Assembly: GCF_022458865.1 (NCBI RefSeq)
Contig: NZ_JAJNMU010000001.1
Span: forward strand, 496,001-560,000
Direction: 5' to 3'
Source: Paenibacillus periandrae
GTDB taxonomy: Bacteria; Bacillota; Bacilli; Paenibacillales; NBRC-103111
Length of the DNA: 64,000 bases
Shown: positions 24,819-34,528 of the stretch, in pieces
Position numbering within the stretch: the first letter of the stretch is position 1
How the letters are laid out: every line of letters begins with the position of its first letter
Notes under the pieces: model-generated
Told to the model about the DNA's origin: nothing
Databases searched by the model: none
Seen by the model: only the letters and a program-made list of their open reading frames with translations
Position numbers and translations under genes: made by a program

Positions 24819-26327
24819 TTATTTGCCGTTTTTGTTATAATCGGCTGTGAACTCTTCCATGATCTTGCCGCCGCCGCCTTTAACCCATTTGTCAACGGCA
24901 TCGCTCCAGCCTTTGTCATCAAGCTCACCTAATACGTATTTGGTTTGCGCATCGGTAATCGCCTTTTTCAAGTCCACGCCTTTTTCTGTGTTGGTATCGG
25001 ATAATAATGCAGCGCTTAGATCATTAACCGCGATACCTTTATTGTCAGCGAACATTTTGTCAATCTTGGTTTCAATCGCATTTTTAGTAATCTTGATGCC
25101 GCCGTACTGATCGCCCCATCTTAGGTTAACAAACTCACCAGATAGCTGCGAGCCATCGACTCTTTTCGTTGCTCCATTTTCAACCTTGTAGTCAGTCCCT
25201 TCAATTCCGTTATTGAGCAGTGTGAGCATCTCTTCATCACCCAACTTGTCCAGGAACGCCAGCACCTGCTTCATCTTGGCTTCAGTCGTAACACTCGATT
25301 TCGGAATGACGATCAGAGAATCATAACCTACAGTGCCTCTTACCTTTTGTCCTTGCGGGCCATCGAAATTCTCAGCGACATCAACGACCACTTTTGGATT
25401 CGCTTTAATCATATCCAAATGACGGGTAGCGCCATCATCGATAACGGAGAAATACATGCCCGCTTTGCCCTGGTTAAAGTAATCGTATTTCTTGGCAATC
25501 GGGAAATCCGGGCTGATCAGCTTTTCGCTAACCATCTTTTTATAGAGGTCCAAAGATTTCTTGAACTCTGGATATAGGAAATCAGGTGTAATCTTGCCGT
25601 CCTTCAGTCCCCAGCCGTTCGGTCCACCATTGTAGATCGTCAGCTGCTTCAGCAATTCCATCGTAGCATCCTCCTGGATACCGGTTGTATTGTTCTTCCC
25701 ATCCTTATCCGGGTCATTTAACGTGAAGGCTTTCGCCACATTGTATATATCATCAGCTGTTTTAGGAGTTTGCAATCCCAGATTATCCAACCAATCCTTG
25801 CGGAATATCATACCGTAACGAGCCAATACGCGCTCCCGCGGGATTCCATACAGCTTGCCGCTGACGCTCGCATTTTTAACTGCAACCGGATTCATCTTGC
25901 TGAGGTTTTTCGTGTCTTTAATAAATGGAGTCAAATCCCAGTACATGCCTGACATTTGCGCGTTCAGCATGGCGGATTCCTTTGTTTTACGGATCAGCAT
26001 CACATCAGGCAGCTTACCGGAAGCATTGGTCGCACTAACCTTGTCGTCATAGGCTGTACCCGCTCCAGGTACCCAGATAATATCAAGCTTCGTATTGGTG
26101 TACTCTTCGATCTTTTTCTGAATGGGACTATCCTTCTTGGGCGGCTCAGCACCTTGTTGAATCATCATAATCTGAAGCTCTAACGGCTTGGCTGGTGTGC
26201 CTGCTGCCGGTTGTCCGGCAGGTGTTTCGGTTTTGCCTGTGCAGGCTGCCAGCAATGACACCGACATGCAGGTCAAACAAACAACGCTAATCATTTTCGC
26301 AAACTTACGAGTTTCATTCGTTTTCAT
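24819..26327 (-). CDS. LplA-like extracellular solute-binding lipoprotein
   Basis: Binding protein of 502 residues for the importer encoded upstream on the same strand. The signal peptide ends in the lipobox SLLAAC, then a Pro/Ala-rich linker. Recognisable fold segments are LQIMMIQQGAEPPKKDSPI and DDKVSATNASGKLPDVMLIR. AGAGGAG precedes the ATG. It is the last gene of its group, after the two permeases. The substrate is unknown and not obviously the same as that of the protein at 15223, which is only distantly similar. Confidence 0.92.
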   Translation of the reverse strand: MKTNETRKFAKMISVVCLTCMSVSLLAACTGKTETPAGQPAAGTPAKPLELQIMMIQQGAEPPKKDSPIQKKIEEYTNTKLDIIWVPGAGTAYDDKVSATNASGKLPDVMLIRKTKESAMLNAQMSGMYWDLTPFIKDTKNLSKMNPVAVKNASVSGKLYGIPRERVLARYGMIFRKDWLDNLGLQTPKTADDIYNVAKAFTLNDPDKDGKNNTTGIQEDATMELLKQLTIYNGGPNGWGLKDGKITPDFLYPEFKKSLDLYKKMVSEKLISPDFPIAKKYDYFNQGKAGMYFSVIDDGATRHLDMIKANPKVVVDVAENFDGPQGQKVRGTVGYDSLIVIPKSSVTTEAKMKQVLAFLDKLGDEEMLTLLNNGIEGTDYKVENGATKRVDGSQLSGEFVNLRWGDQYGGIKITKNAIETKIDKMFADNKGIAVNDLSAALLSDTNTEKGVDLKKAITDAQTKYVLGELDDKGWSDAVDKWVKGGGGKIMEEFTADYNKNGK

Positions 26328-26358
26328 AGTTAAGTCTCCTCTTCATCTCTAGTTTAGT

Positions 26359-27237
26359 TTAACCCTTTACTGACCCCAATAACGCGCCTTTGGCAAAATG
26401 CTTTTGCAAAAACGGATATACAATCAGAATTGGCAGCGTTGAAAGCACAATAACTGCCATCTTGACCGTTTCCGCTGGTGGAGCAACAAAATCCTCACCG
26501 AAATTCGTAGAATCTCCAATCCCTCCCTGCGATAGAATAACGATTTGTCTGAGCCATACCTGAATTGGCCATAGCGTGCTGTCGTTAATATATAGAACGG
26601 CATTGAAGTAAGCATTCCAATGCCCTACCGCATAAAATAAAGCGAGTGAAGCCAATACAGGTGCCGACAATGGCAGCACAATCCGGAACAAAATCCCCAC
26701 ATCGCTGCATCCATCAATCCGTGCTGCCTCTTCCAGACCATCAGGCAGGTTTTGAAAAAAGCTGCGCATAATAATCAGGTTAAAGGCACTGATCAAGCCC
26801 GGAATGATAAGAGAGCCAACATGATCGAGCAGCCCCGTCTCCTTCACGACCAGATACGTAGGAATCATCCCGCCGCTGAACAGCATCGAGAACACGACCA
26901 GCTTCATGAACAGCTTGACGCCCATCAGCTCTCTTTGCGCCAGCGGATACGCCATTAAGGCGGTGAACAACAGATTCGCCAGCGTTCCAACTACCGTGAT
27001 AAATATCGAAACACCAAGGCTGGATACAATAATGTCCGTCGATAAAATATACTTGTAACCAACCAAAGAAAATTTGGTAGGGAATAAGATAAATCCTTTC
27101 CTCAGCAGTTCCTCAGGAGCTGTCAGTGACGAAGCGATGATAAAGATAAAAGGCAGGATACAAGCGGCGGCAATAATGAGCAGAAGCAAGGAATTGATGC
27201 CGTCAAGCAATCTGCTGGATAGTTGTTTTTCTACCAT
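26359..27237 (-). CDS. LplC/YtcP-type sugar ABC permease
   Basis: Membrane subunit of 292 residues with six helices, the EAA motif PDGLEEAARIDGCSDVGILF near residue 180 and the usual end GALLGSVKG. AAGGAGGA precedes the ATG by 11 bases. It lies between the LplB partner, 35 bases upstream, and the binding-protein gene, 31 bases downstream. No local ATPase. Confidence 0.92.
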   Translation of the reverse strand: MVEKQLSSRLLDGINSLLLLIIAAACILPFIFIIASSLTAPEELLRKGFILFPTKFSLVGYKYILSTDIIVSSLGVSIFITVVGTLANLLFTALMAYPLAQRELMGVKLFMKLVVFSMLFSGGMIPTYLVVKETGLLDHVGSLIIPGLISAFNLIIMRSFFQNLPDGLEEAARIDGCSDVGILFRIVLPLSAPVLASLALFYAVGHWNAYFNAVLYINDSTLWPIQVWLRQIVILSQGGIGDSTNFGEDFVAPPAETVKMAVIVLSTLPILIVYPFLQKHFAKGALLGSVKG

Positions 27238-27272
27238 ATGGGTTTGATCCTCCTTCGAGTTTGACTGGAAAT

Positions 27273-28223
27273 CTAATAAATACCCTCTTCACCGAACTTC
27301 TTGGCTAAGCGATTCGCCCCGGTTACCAACAGCAGCCCGATGATCGATTTAAACACACCCACCGCTGTACTGTAACTGAACTTCCCTTGCGAAATCCCCG
27401 TCGTGTATACATACGTATCGAACACTTCTCCAACCTCGCGGTTTAATGGATTAACCATCAGGAAAATTTGCTCGAAGCCGGAATCAAGGAACGTGCCAAT
27501 CCGCAAAATAAGTAAAATAATGATCGTACTGCGAATCGCAGGAAGCGTAATATGCCACATTTGTCTCCACCGGTTAGCCCCGTCGATGCGGGCCGCTTCA
27601 TACAATCCAGGATCGACACCAGCGAGCGCAGCCAAAAAAATAATCGTGCCCCATCCCGTTTCTTTCCATATCACTTGTGAAGTAATGATCGTTCGGAACC
27701 AATCTTTGCTTAGCAGAAACTTGACTGGCTCAGCCCCCATACTGTTCAGCATCGTATTGACGATTCCGCCCTCTGTCGAGAAGAACAGGAAGCTGATCCC
27801 GACCACAACTACCCACGATACAAAATGCGGTACATAGATGAGTGTTTGAATCCATCGTTTAAATATATCTCGGCGAACCTCATTGAGCATCAGCGAAATG
27901 ATAATCGGTAATGGAAAGAAAAACACGATGTTATATACAGCCAGAATGAATGTATTCTTGAACAGCTGCCAGAACATCTCATTGCCAAAAAACGTTTCGA
28001 AATGCTTGAACCCAACCCACTTACTCCCAAAAAAACCCAGGAATGGCTGGTAATCCTGAAACGCAATGAGTATACCCCACATCGGCATATACTTATAAAT
28101 TAGGAAGTACAGGAGTCCCGGAAGCAGCATAATAAAAAACCATTTTTGTCGTTTGAATCTTCGTTTGAAAGCATTCATTTTGGAATCTGAAATGGATGGC
28201 TTCGTTTCAGATACAGCCTGCAT
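27273..28223 (-). CDS. LplB/YteP-type sugar ABC permease
   Basis: Membrane subunit of 316 residues. It has a charged N-terminal stretch (FKRRFKRQKWFF), helix WFFIMLLPGLLYFLIYKYMP, and the EAA motif DPGLYEAARIDGANRWRQMW near residue 205. A GGGGAG ribosome site precedes the ATG. It heads the three-gene importer. Upstream, 28224-28410 holds the promoter region; I see no convincing sigma-A hexamer pair there, in line with an activator-dependent promoter. The membrane AraC gene at 29687 is a possible activator. Confidence 0.92.
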   Translation of the reverse strand: MQAVSETKPSISDSKMNAFKRRFKRQKWFFIMLLPGLLYFLIYKYMPMWGILIAFQDYQPFLGFFGSKWVGFKHFETFFGNEMFWQLFKNTFILAVYNIVFFFPLPIIISLMLNEVRRDIFKRWIQTLIYVPHFVSWVVVVGISFLFFSTEGGIVNTMLNSMGAEPVKFLLSKDWFRTIITSQVIWKETGWGTIIFLAALAGVDPGLYEAARIDGANRWRQMWHITLPAIRSTIIILLILRIGTFLDSGFEQIFLMVNPLNREVGEVFDTYVYTTGISQGKFSYSTAVGVFKSIIGLLLVTGANRLAKKFGEEGIY

Positions 28224-28410
28224 CTTGGTTCACTCCCCATTCACCCGTTGTATGGTTGTTTGTCTGTAGCTCATACTTTAAAGGCAATGCCCGTTACCGT
28301 CTACAATCACGGCAGCAGATCATGGGTTGTGAGAGCCTCAGAGGCCGGTTTATGTGCCAATTTGATCATTAATAATCATTATGGCAGATCGGATAATCTC
28401 TTAAGAAGCC

Positions 28411-28435
28411 AAAAAACCTCCTTGATGGGAGGTTT
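28411..28435 (-). terminator. Terminator after nitric oxide synthase
   Basis: On the minus strand AAACCTCC, loop CATCAA, GGAGGTTT, then TTT. It lies 12 bases past the stop of nos. Confidence 0.9.
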
Positions 28436-28446
28436 CGCTGATGGCT

Positions 28447-29529
28447 CTATATAGTTTCAGCATAAAAAAAATTCGGTTTAACAATTGCATCCTCATATTG
28501 CCGATGAAAAATAGGTGTCGTCGCAGGCGATAAGGGAGGAATCAACCAGGACCAATTCCCGGTCACCTGACGATCCTTCTTTTGCTCGTTAGCCTCAAAT
28601 CTCATAAATTGCTGGGCGGCTGTATGGTGGTCGACGATGGCTACGCCATGCTGCCTGAAAGAATCCAATACGGCTAAATTCAATTCGACCAGCGCCCGAT
28701 CCTTCCATAAGGTTGAATCCCTGCTCGTATCGAGTCCCATCAGATCAGCTACCTTGGGCAGCAGATTATAACGCCCCGTATCCGCAAGATTCCGCGCTCC
28801 AATCTCAGTCCCCATATACCAGCCGTTGAAGGGTGCTGCTGTATAATGAATGCCTCCAATCTCCAGCCGCATATTGGAGACCATTGGCACGGCGTACCAT
28901 TGCATCCCCAAATCGGCAAAGCCAGGGAGCTCCGGATGGCTCAAAGGCACCTCCATGATGAGCGATGACGGAATCTCAAATAGCCGCGGTACTCGATCGC
29001 CTATTTTTACCAAGAGCGGCAGCACGTCAAAGGAGCCCCCGGCTCCCGTCCAGCCCAGCTCCTGGCAAAGCTTCGTGAGGGCAACGGAATCCGGATCTCC
29101 AACCACACCACCATCGGTTTCATAACCCGCGTAACGAATGAGTTGGTGATTCATAATGCGAATCTGCTGCTCCGGCTGAATGGCAGGCTTGAAAATAGTG
29201 ATTGCCGGACGAATCCGACCACCATTCGTAGCGTATTCGATATGACGGTACAGTGCCTGCACGATCTCCTCCTCCGTTTCCAGAGTGCGCGCATCGATAA
29301 CATGCAGGGTCTCCCAGAACAACCTGCCGATGCATTTATTGCTGTTGCGCCATGCGAGCTTGGCTCCATATTGCAGTTCCTCCAACGTATGCTCATAAAA
29401 GCCCTGTTCGGCCATCGCTTGCCGGATCTCTATAATTCGTTGTTCCATTTCACCCATTGTTTTGCCTGTTTCACTGTAGCATATATGAATAAACTGCTCG
29501 GCTTCTTCAACGTCATGATAAGCATTCAT
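28447..29529 (-). CDS. nos: Bacterial nitric oxide synthase oxygenase
   Basis: Heme enzyme of 360 residues that oxidises L-arginine to nitric oxide and citrulline. The heme-ligand Cys66 is in WRNSNKCIGR. The substrate-site segment is GGIHYTAAPFNGWYMGTEIG with the active-site Glu, and the pterin/dimer region is GNWSWLIPPLSPATTPIFH. Length and lack of a reductase domain match Bacillus and Geobacillus bNOS, which borrow electrons from cellular flavodoxins or reductases. A good promoter and a terminator flank it, so it is transcribed alone. Known roles in relatives are protection from oxidative stress and antibiotics. No neighbour is functionally linked. Confidence 0.96.
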   Translation of the reverse strand: MNAYHDVEEAEQFIHICYSETGKTMGEMEQRIIEIRQAMAEQGFYEHTLEELQYGAKLAWRNSNKCIGRLFWETLHVIDARTLETEEEIVQALYRHIEYATNGGRIRPAITIFKPAIQPEQQIRIMNHQLIRYAGYETDGGVVGDPDSVALTKLCQELGWTGAGGSFDVLPLLVKIGDRVPRLFEIPSSLIMEVPLSHPELPGFADLGMQWYAVPMVSNMRLEIGGIHYTAAPFNGWYMGTEIGARNLADTGRYNLLPKVADLMGLDTSRDSTLWKDRALVELNLAVLDSFRQHGVAIVDHHTAAQQFMRFEANEQKKDRQVTGNWSWLIPPLSPATTPIFHRQYEDAIVKPNFFYAETI

Positions 29530-29566
29530 ATTGAATTCGTACTCCCGTCCTGATCATGTGCTTTCT

Positions 29567-29595
29567 ATTATAGTAAAAACGAGTGTTTATTCCAA
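29567..29595 (-). promoter_or_regulatory. Sigma-A promoter of nos
   Basis: On the minus strand TTGGAA (29595-29590), 17-base spacer, perfect TATAAT (29572-29567). The nos start is 37 bases downstream of the -10. Confidence 0.75.
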
Positions 29596-29654
29596 ATGGG
29601 AGATCTAAGAATGGAGAACTTTTTGTCGAAATATGTCCATTAATTGACTGCATA

Positions 29655-29687
29655 CAAAAAAAGAATGCCAGTTTAACTAACATTCTT
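29655..29687 (-). terminator. Terminator after the membrane AraC regulator
   Basis: On the minus strand AAGAATG and CATTCTT close a long hairpin, followed by seven T. It begins at the stop codon of the gene. Confidence 0.85.
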
Positions 29688-31936
29688 CAGGTATCCAAAT
29701 ATTTTTTGCGATAATCGCCGGGAGTCATATCCTCCATCTTGCGGAAATACCGAATGAAGTTTTGCGAATTCTGATATCTGAGCCTTTCCGCAATTTGCGA
29801 TACCTTCATATCGGTTTCCAGCAGCCATTTTTTCGCCTGATTGAGCCGATATTGGGATACATAATCACTGAAATTCACTCCTGTTTCCTTACGAAACACC
29901 GTCTTAAGATAATTCGGATGATAATTAAGCCGCGTCGCACATAGATCCAGTGTCAGGTCGGACTCAAACTCTTCATGGATAATTTCGATCATATGCTCGG
30001 AAATATTTTTATTCTGGCTTTCCCACTTTTTGTTCAACAATGTGACCATCGGCTCCAGCACTGTTTTCATAAACCAGCTCTCGGTTTCTGCAATCGTTTT
30101 GAGGTTAAAGAGCTGCTCAAACAACTGCCTGTCCTCCTGGGAGGAGGCTTGCAGATTCTCGCCTGCATTCTGAATCTCGCGAATCAGATCGGCCAGCAGC
30201 CGGAACAAAATCATCTGGTATTCCTGATGCCGAATAGGATCGCGCAGCATCACAGTAAGAAACTCGTGCAGCAGCTGCTGGGCCTTGTCCAAATCGGGAA
30301 TCTTGAGCGCATCGATAAGCTGCTTTTCGATCCATTCGGGGAAAATTGTCTGAATCCGATGGTCAGGCAGCACATCCTCAACATGCAGAATGGCCTCTTC
30401 ACCAAAGCGAATTCTATACTTTAATGCCTCCAGACTTTCCCGGTAAGCCTGCGCCCCTCTATTCAAATTTGTATAGAAGCCACTGATGCCTATGCTGATC
30501 TGCAGCCCCAGTATTTCTTTGACCGTTGTCTGAATCAGCTCTGAGAGGGCATACACATCGTTCTTGCCTTGCTCGGACGAGGAAGTCCTGTTCCTCAGCA
30601 GTGTCACCTGATTGCCGCCTATAACGACAGGTTCAAGACGGGATTCCGGAAGTGTCAGCTCCGAGACGATATTGTTAACCGCAAACATCAGCAGGTCATG
30701 ATCATTTTCCTGAAAACGCGTTCCCGCTAAAGTGTCAATTTGTACTGTCAGCACACAATAGGAGTCACCGCCCCATTCATACTGAAATTGCTCTGACTTT
30801 TCCTTAATTTCTTGACCATTCAGCTCACCTAACAGCAATTTTCTCACAAAAAATTCCTTCAGCTGCTTCGTATGTCCCTGTATTTGATCCAGCAGTCTTG
30901 ATTGTGAGGTTCGCAGCGAAACAATATGTTTGCCAATGAATTGCAGCTCATCCTCATTTCTGTTCTCGATAGCTTTATCTCCAGCCGCGGACTCGAATAC
31001 AAGACGAATGGGTGTGTAGATTCGATTGGAACCGATTAACGATAGCACCAGCAAAATAAGAAATACCCCCGTGCACACATAAAACGTGTACCAGCCGATC
31101 GCCCCTGACTCCTTCGTAATCTGTTCAATGGAAACAAGTGAAACATAGATCCAGCCGTTAAAAGCAGATTTTTTGTAAGTGATACCGATGGACCCATCCT
31201 GGAGACGAAGTTCATTGCTGCCTTTATCCTCTGTCGATGCTTTTAAATGTTGAACCACCTGATCAATCTTTTCCTGCGAAAAATTGGGATTGGACACCTG
31301 TGTCAATAAGCGGTAATCCGCATCAAAGACAATCGTGTCCGACACGCCGTTATATTCGGGAATCAGCTTTTGCAGTCTATAGTTAGGAACGTTCGCAACA
31401 ATCACACCGGATGTGCCCTTATAGATATTGATTGGCAGCTTCTTGACCAGCAAAATATGGGAGTTACCTTCGTTGGTAACCCACTTGGATGATTCTGCAA
31501 ACTGTGTTCGTGCTGTCAGCGTTTTCAGTTCGATGTCCGTCATAGATTGCGTGAACCCGCTGTTGTCGAGTGTCCATCTATGCGCAAAGCTCGCAAGCTG
31601 TACATTGGAAATACCTAAATCATACGATTGCAGCTTGTACAGGCCATTCGCCAAGTCGGTCACTAACATAAAATCCCTGGCCTCAAAGCCGCGGGTTATC
31701 GATTCGCTGACAATTTTACTGTTACTGAATTGGACAATTGCGTTATCGATCGTTTGCAATATCTGTTCAACCTTCAATTCCGTCTGCGTCAGCACTTGCA
31801 TGTTGCCCTCATTAACCTTTTCCTGAACAATACCCTTGGCTTTAAAATAAGATAAGATACCTAAGGATACGACGGGGATCGTAACCAGGATCATACTAAA
31901 GAGAATGATTCTCCGTAAATATTTGGATTTATACAT
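29687..31936 (-). CDS. Membrane-anchored AraC-family regulator with extracellular sensor
   Basis: One-component transmembrane regulator of 749 residues, a type common in Paenibacillus. TM1 is at about 11-29 (ILFSMILVTIPVVSLGIL), TM2 near 278-297 (FYVCTGVFLILLVLSLIG), with a Cache-like sensor between. A middle region follows, and the C-terminal AraC domain (about 648-749) has LTLDLCATRLNYHPNYLKTVF and KVSQIAERLRYQNSQNFIRYF. It probably senses an extracellular sugar and activates an importer operon; the nearest candidate is 24819-28223, with nos between. It has its own promoter and terminator. Confidence 0.9.
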   Translation of the reverse strand: MYKSKYLRRIILFSMILVTIPVVSLGILSYFKAKGIVQEKVNEGNMQVLTQTELKVEQILQTIDNAIVQFSNSKIVSESITRGFEARDFMLVTDLANGLYKLQSYDLGISNVQLASFAHRWTLDNSGFTQSMTDIELKTLTARTQFAESSKWVTNEGNSHILLVKKLPINIYKGTSGVIVANVPNYRLQKLIPEYNGVSDTIVFDADYRLLTQVSNPNFSQEKIDQVVQHLKASTEDKGSNELRLQDGSIGITYKKSAFNGWIYVSLVSIEQITKESGAIGWYTFYVCTGVFLILLVLSLIGSNRIYTPIRLVFESAAGDKAIENRNEDELQFIGKHIVSLRTSQSRLLDQIQGHTKQLKEFFVRKLLLGELNGQEIKEKSEQFQYEWGGDSYCVLTVQIDTLAGTRFQENDHDLLMFAVNNIVSELTLPESRLEPVVIGGNQVTLLRNRTSSSEQGKNDVYALSELIQTTVKEILGLQISIGISGFYTNLNRGAQAYRESLEALKYRIRFGEEAILHVEDVLPDHRIQTIFPEWIEKQLIDALKIPDLDKAQQLLHEFLTVMLRDPIRHQEYQMILFRLLADLIREIQNAGENLQASSQEDRQLFEQLFNLKTIAETESWFMKTVLEPMVTLLNKKWESQNKNISEHMIEIIHEEFESDLTLDLCATRLNYHPNYLKTVFRKETGVNFSDYVSQYRLNQAKKWLLETDMKVSQIAERLRYQNSQNFIRYFRKMEDMTPGDYRKKYLDT

Positions 31937-32044
31937 GGCATTCCCTCACGATTCAAGCTATAGTCATCACGTTTGATGAGATGGAAAATATATACATTCA
32001 AAACGTCTCGGCACAACTGTTTTTCAATGGTATCTGGTTTCTAC

Positions 32045-32073
32045 ATTATATAGAATACAAAATGGGGTTACAA
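32045..32073 (-). promoter_or_regulatory. Sigma-A promoter of the membrane AraC gene
   Basis: On the minus strand TTGTAA (32073-32068), 17-base spacer, perfect TATAAT (32050-32045), giving a leader of about 100 bases. The 300-base gap 31937-32236 holds this promoter and the hairpin at 32172-32201; I see no gene in it. Confidence 0.7.
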
Positions 32074-32171
32074 ATCAGCCCCTATGCTCTCTAAGTTATC
32101 TGTTGGTGTCATGATTGTATATAATCATTAGGGCAGATTGTCGGTAATCAGTACTTTGAGGCATGCCAAAT

Positions 32172-32201
32172 AACTGCGACGTCCCTAAGGATGCCGCAGT
32201 T
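32172..32201 (-). terminator. Hairpin after the DeoR gene
   Basis: AACTGCG and CGCAGTT pair and the stem continues inward to 13 pairs with one mismatch. Only a short T-rich stretch follows on the minus strand. Position 35 bases after the DeoR stop supports a terminator. Confidence 0.6.
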
Positions 32202-32236
32202 CAATTTACTTCTATGCTTCATTTCCTATCAGGCAG

Positions 32237-33016
32237 CTATTCTTCCTTGCCTTCAATGCCGCTGATGACCAAGCTGCGGACTGAATCCCGCAAACTATCG
32301 CGCATATCGGAAGGTGTTCCTTCGTCTGTTACAAGTGTATGAATGCGGTTCAGTACCATGCCAAACAAAAACCCGCTGCGGTTGACCTTTGACGAATCCG
32401 CCATCAGAATCAGATGATTGCTCTGCTCGACCAGCATCTGCGCAATTTGCAGCGGTTCCCACTTGGAATAATAGATGCCCTCTGGCCCAAAGCCCATGCA
32501 GGAAAACAGCGCCTTATCGAATCGGTACTGACGCAGCTCACAGTGCAGCTTGTAGCCGAACGTCTTGCCGTCCTCATCGACCTCTCCGCCAACCAGATAA
32601 ACCTTCAGCTTCCCCTTCTTCTGAATCAGATTCAGCGTAACCATAGCCGAATTCGTAACAATCGTAAGGTTCTTGTCATCAGGGATGTAACGGGAAAGCA
32701 CCAGACCGGAGGTATTTCCGTCAATAAAAACGCTGTCGCCCTCCTCCAGCAGCTTCACAGCTTCACGGGCAATCGCCTCTTTACGCTCCAGATTGAGCTG
32801 CATCCTTTCGTAATAAGGCATATCCCAGGTGGTCTGCTCTCGCTTCACCGCTCCGCCATACGTTCTGCGTAAAAATCCCTTCTCGTCCAAAATACGAAGA
32901 TCCCGGCGGATGGTTTCCACCGAGACTTGATACGTATCGACCAGCTCTTCAACTGAGACGCTGCCGACACGCCGTACTGCGATCATAATTTCATTTCTCC
33001 GATGAACTGAGCTCAA
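32237..33016 (-). CDS. DeoR-family transcriptional repressor
   Basis: Regulator of 259 residues: N-terminal DeoR helix-turn-helix (VSVEELVDTYQVSVETIRRDL, residues about 18-38) and a C-terminal sugar-phosphate sensor domain (DGNTSGLVLSRYI, VGGEVDEDGKTFG). DeoR proteins usually respond to a phosphorylated sugar or glycerol-3-phosphate. It is the last gene of the UgpBAE-like group and likely controls it. The phosphorylated effector class agrees with the HAD phosphatase in the operon. Confidence 0.92.
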   Translation of the reverse strand: MSSVHRRNEIMIAVRRVGSVSVEELVDTYQVSVETIRRDLRILDEKGFLRRTYGGAVKREQTTWDMPYYERMQLNLERKEAIAREAVKLLEEGDSVFIDGNTSGLVLSRYIPDDKNLTIVTNSAMVTLNLIQKKGKLKVYLVGGEVDEDGKTFGYKLHCELRQYRFDKALFSCMGFGPEGIYYSKWEPLQIAQMLVEQSNHLILMADSSKVNRSGFLFGMVLNRIHTLVTDEGTPSDMRDSLRDSVRSLVISGIEGKEE

Positions 33017-33085
33017 CGCTGTTACCCCCTAAGAGCCTGAGAAGTTAGCGTGCTTTCCCAGACTCAGGTTTCACTTATTCAACAG

Positions 33086-34453
33086 TTATTTGAATTCTTT
33101 TAAAGCCTTGGTAACGTCAGTCTGCGCTTTCTTCATCGCATCAGCTGGAGTCAGCTTTCCTGCATTCATCGCCTGTAACGCTTCACCCAGAACCGTATCC
33201 ATCTTGCTGCGGGCAGCGGATGATACATCGATGCGGGCATAAGGGAACACTTCATCAAACGCCTGTTTCTTTTGCGGATTATCCGCATAGTTTTTCTTCA
33301 GTAAATCCGTATCCTGTGCAGACTTGGTAGCCGGGAAATATCCGGTTTTCGCTGCATAGATCGCCTGTGCCTTGGATTCTGCAAAGTATTTCAGGAACAG
33401 CCATCCGGCCAGCTGCTTCTCGGGGGTCGTCTTGAACAGCACCTGATTGCCACCATAAAGCTCAGTTACCTTGCTATCGCTCTTGCCCTGCGGAATCAGA
33501 GTGATTCCCCATTTGAATTTGTCCTTAATCAAATCCAGCTTAGAGCTTGTACGGGCAGTCGTTCCGATTTCCATGGCTGCTCTGCCGTTCGTGAATTCCT
33601 GCTCCGTATTTTCTGCCAGAATGATCGCTTTTTTATCCAGCAGGTTTTTCATCATAGCAGCCAGCTCTACCGCCTGCGGATTATCATAATTCACGCCGCT
33701 TTGATCCAGCTTGATCGGATCAATGCCGTAGGTGCGCAGCCACGTACGGAACGTACCTCCGTTGTTGGCGTTGCCCATCACGAGTGCCGGCTCACCACTT
33801 TTTTGTGTAATATCGAGCGCCATTTTCTCAAAGTCCTGCCACGTAGCCGGCGGCTTCTCATAACCTGCTTTTTTGAGTACATCAATGTTGTAGTATACGC
33901 CCATGGAGGAATTACCGTGCGGCCAACTCATCGTCTTGCCGTTGTACTCCGGAATACGCTGACGCGCAAGCACCCCTGGCATAATATCGTCCAACGCCTG
34001 CTTGTTCAGCCCGTTCACCGGATCATTAATGTACTCGTCCAACGGTACAATTTTATCAGCCTTCATATATTCAAGCGTATCGCTCTCGTAGGACATCGCA
34101 ACAGCCGGAAGTCCTCCGCCCTGCAGCGCAGCACGAACCTTTTTGTTCAGGTCATCATAGGAGCCCTGGAATACTTCCTTGACGATGATTTTCCCTTCGT
34201 ACTCCTTGTTGAAGGCAGCTACCATTTCTTTAATCGCATCGCCATAAATCGTAGCCTGAATGTGCCAGAAGTCAATAGTAATCGGTCCGTTTTTACCAAG
34301 CTCAATGCCTTTGGCTGCTGTGCTTTCCGTTTTCTTATCCGTCCCACTGCCTGTTGTTGCTGCGGGAGTTGTCACCCCACAGCCTACCGTTGTGATTAAT
34401 AACAAAGACGCCAGTGAAGCTTTCCAATGAGCAAACGATTTACGTGAATACAC
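33086..34453 (-). CDS. UgpB-like extracellular solute-binding lipoprotein
   Basis: Binding protein of about 455 residues resembling UgpB, the glycerol-3-phosphate binding protein (ITIDFWHIQATIYGDAIKEM, then YEGKIIVKEVFQGSYDDLNK). The signal peptide ends in a lipobox, TTVGC. I place the start at the GTG at 34453 because GAAGGAG lies 9 bases before it; the frame extends to an ATG at 34507 without a site, and that longer form would hide the signal peptide. It follows the metallo-beta-lactamase-fold gene in a six-gene group. A phosphorylated glycerol or sugar ligand is a reasonable but unproven guess. Confidence 0.88.
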   Translation of the reverse strand: MYSRKSFAHWKASLASLLLITTVGCGVTTPAATTGSGTDKKTESTAAKGIELGKNGPITIDFWHIQATIYGDAIKEMVAAFNKEYEGKIIVKEVFQGSYDDLNKKVRAALQGGGLPAVAMSYESDTLEYMKADKIVPLDEYINDPVNGLNKQALDDIMPGVLARQRIPEYNGKTMSWPHGNSSMGVYYNIDVLKKAGYEKPPATWQDFEKMALDITQKSGEPALVMGNANNGGTFRTWLRTYGIDPIKLDQSGVNYDNPQAVELAAMMKNLLDKKAIILAENTEQEFTNGRAAMEIGTTARTSSKLDLIKDKFKWGITLIPQGKSDSKVTELYGGNQVLFKTTPEKQLAGWLFLKYFAESKAQAIYAAKTGYFPATKSAQDTDLLKKNYADNPQKKQAFDEVFPYARIDVSSAARSKMDTVLGEALQAMNAGKLTPADAMKKAQTDVTKALKEFK

Positions 34454-34528
34454 GACTATCACTCCTTCGATTGTTGGGAATTGTTTATTGGGTAAATGGC
34501 AAGTCATATCGAACGTTGAATACAGGTC

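Noticed and set aside
33701..34399. 232-residue plus-strand open frame
   Set aside because: Antisense to the UgpB-like gene and without family features.
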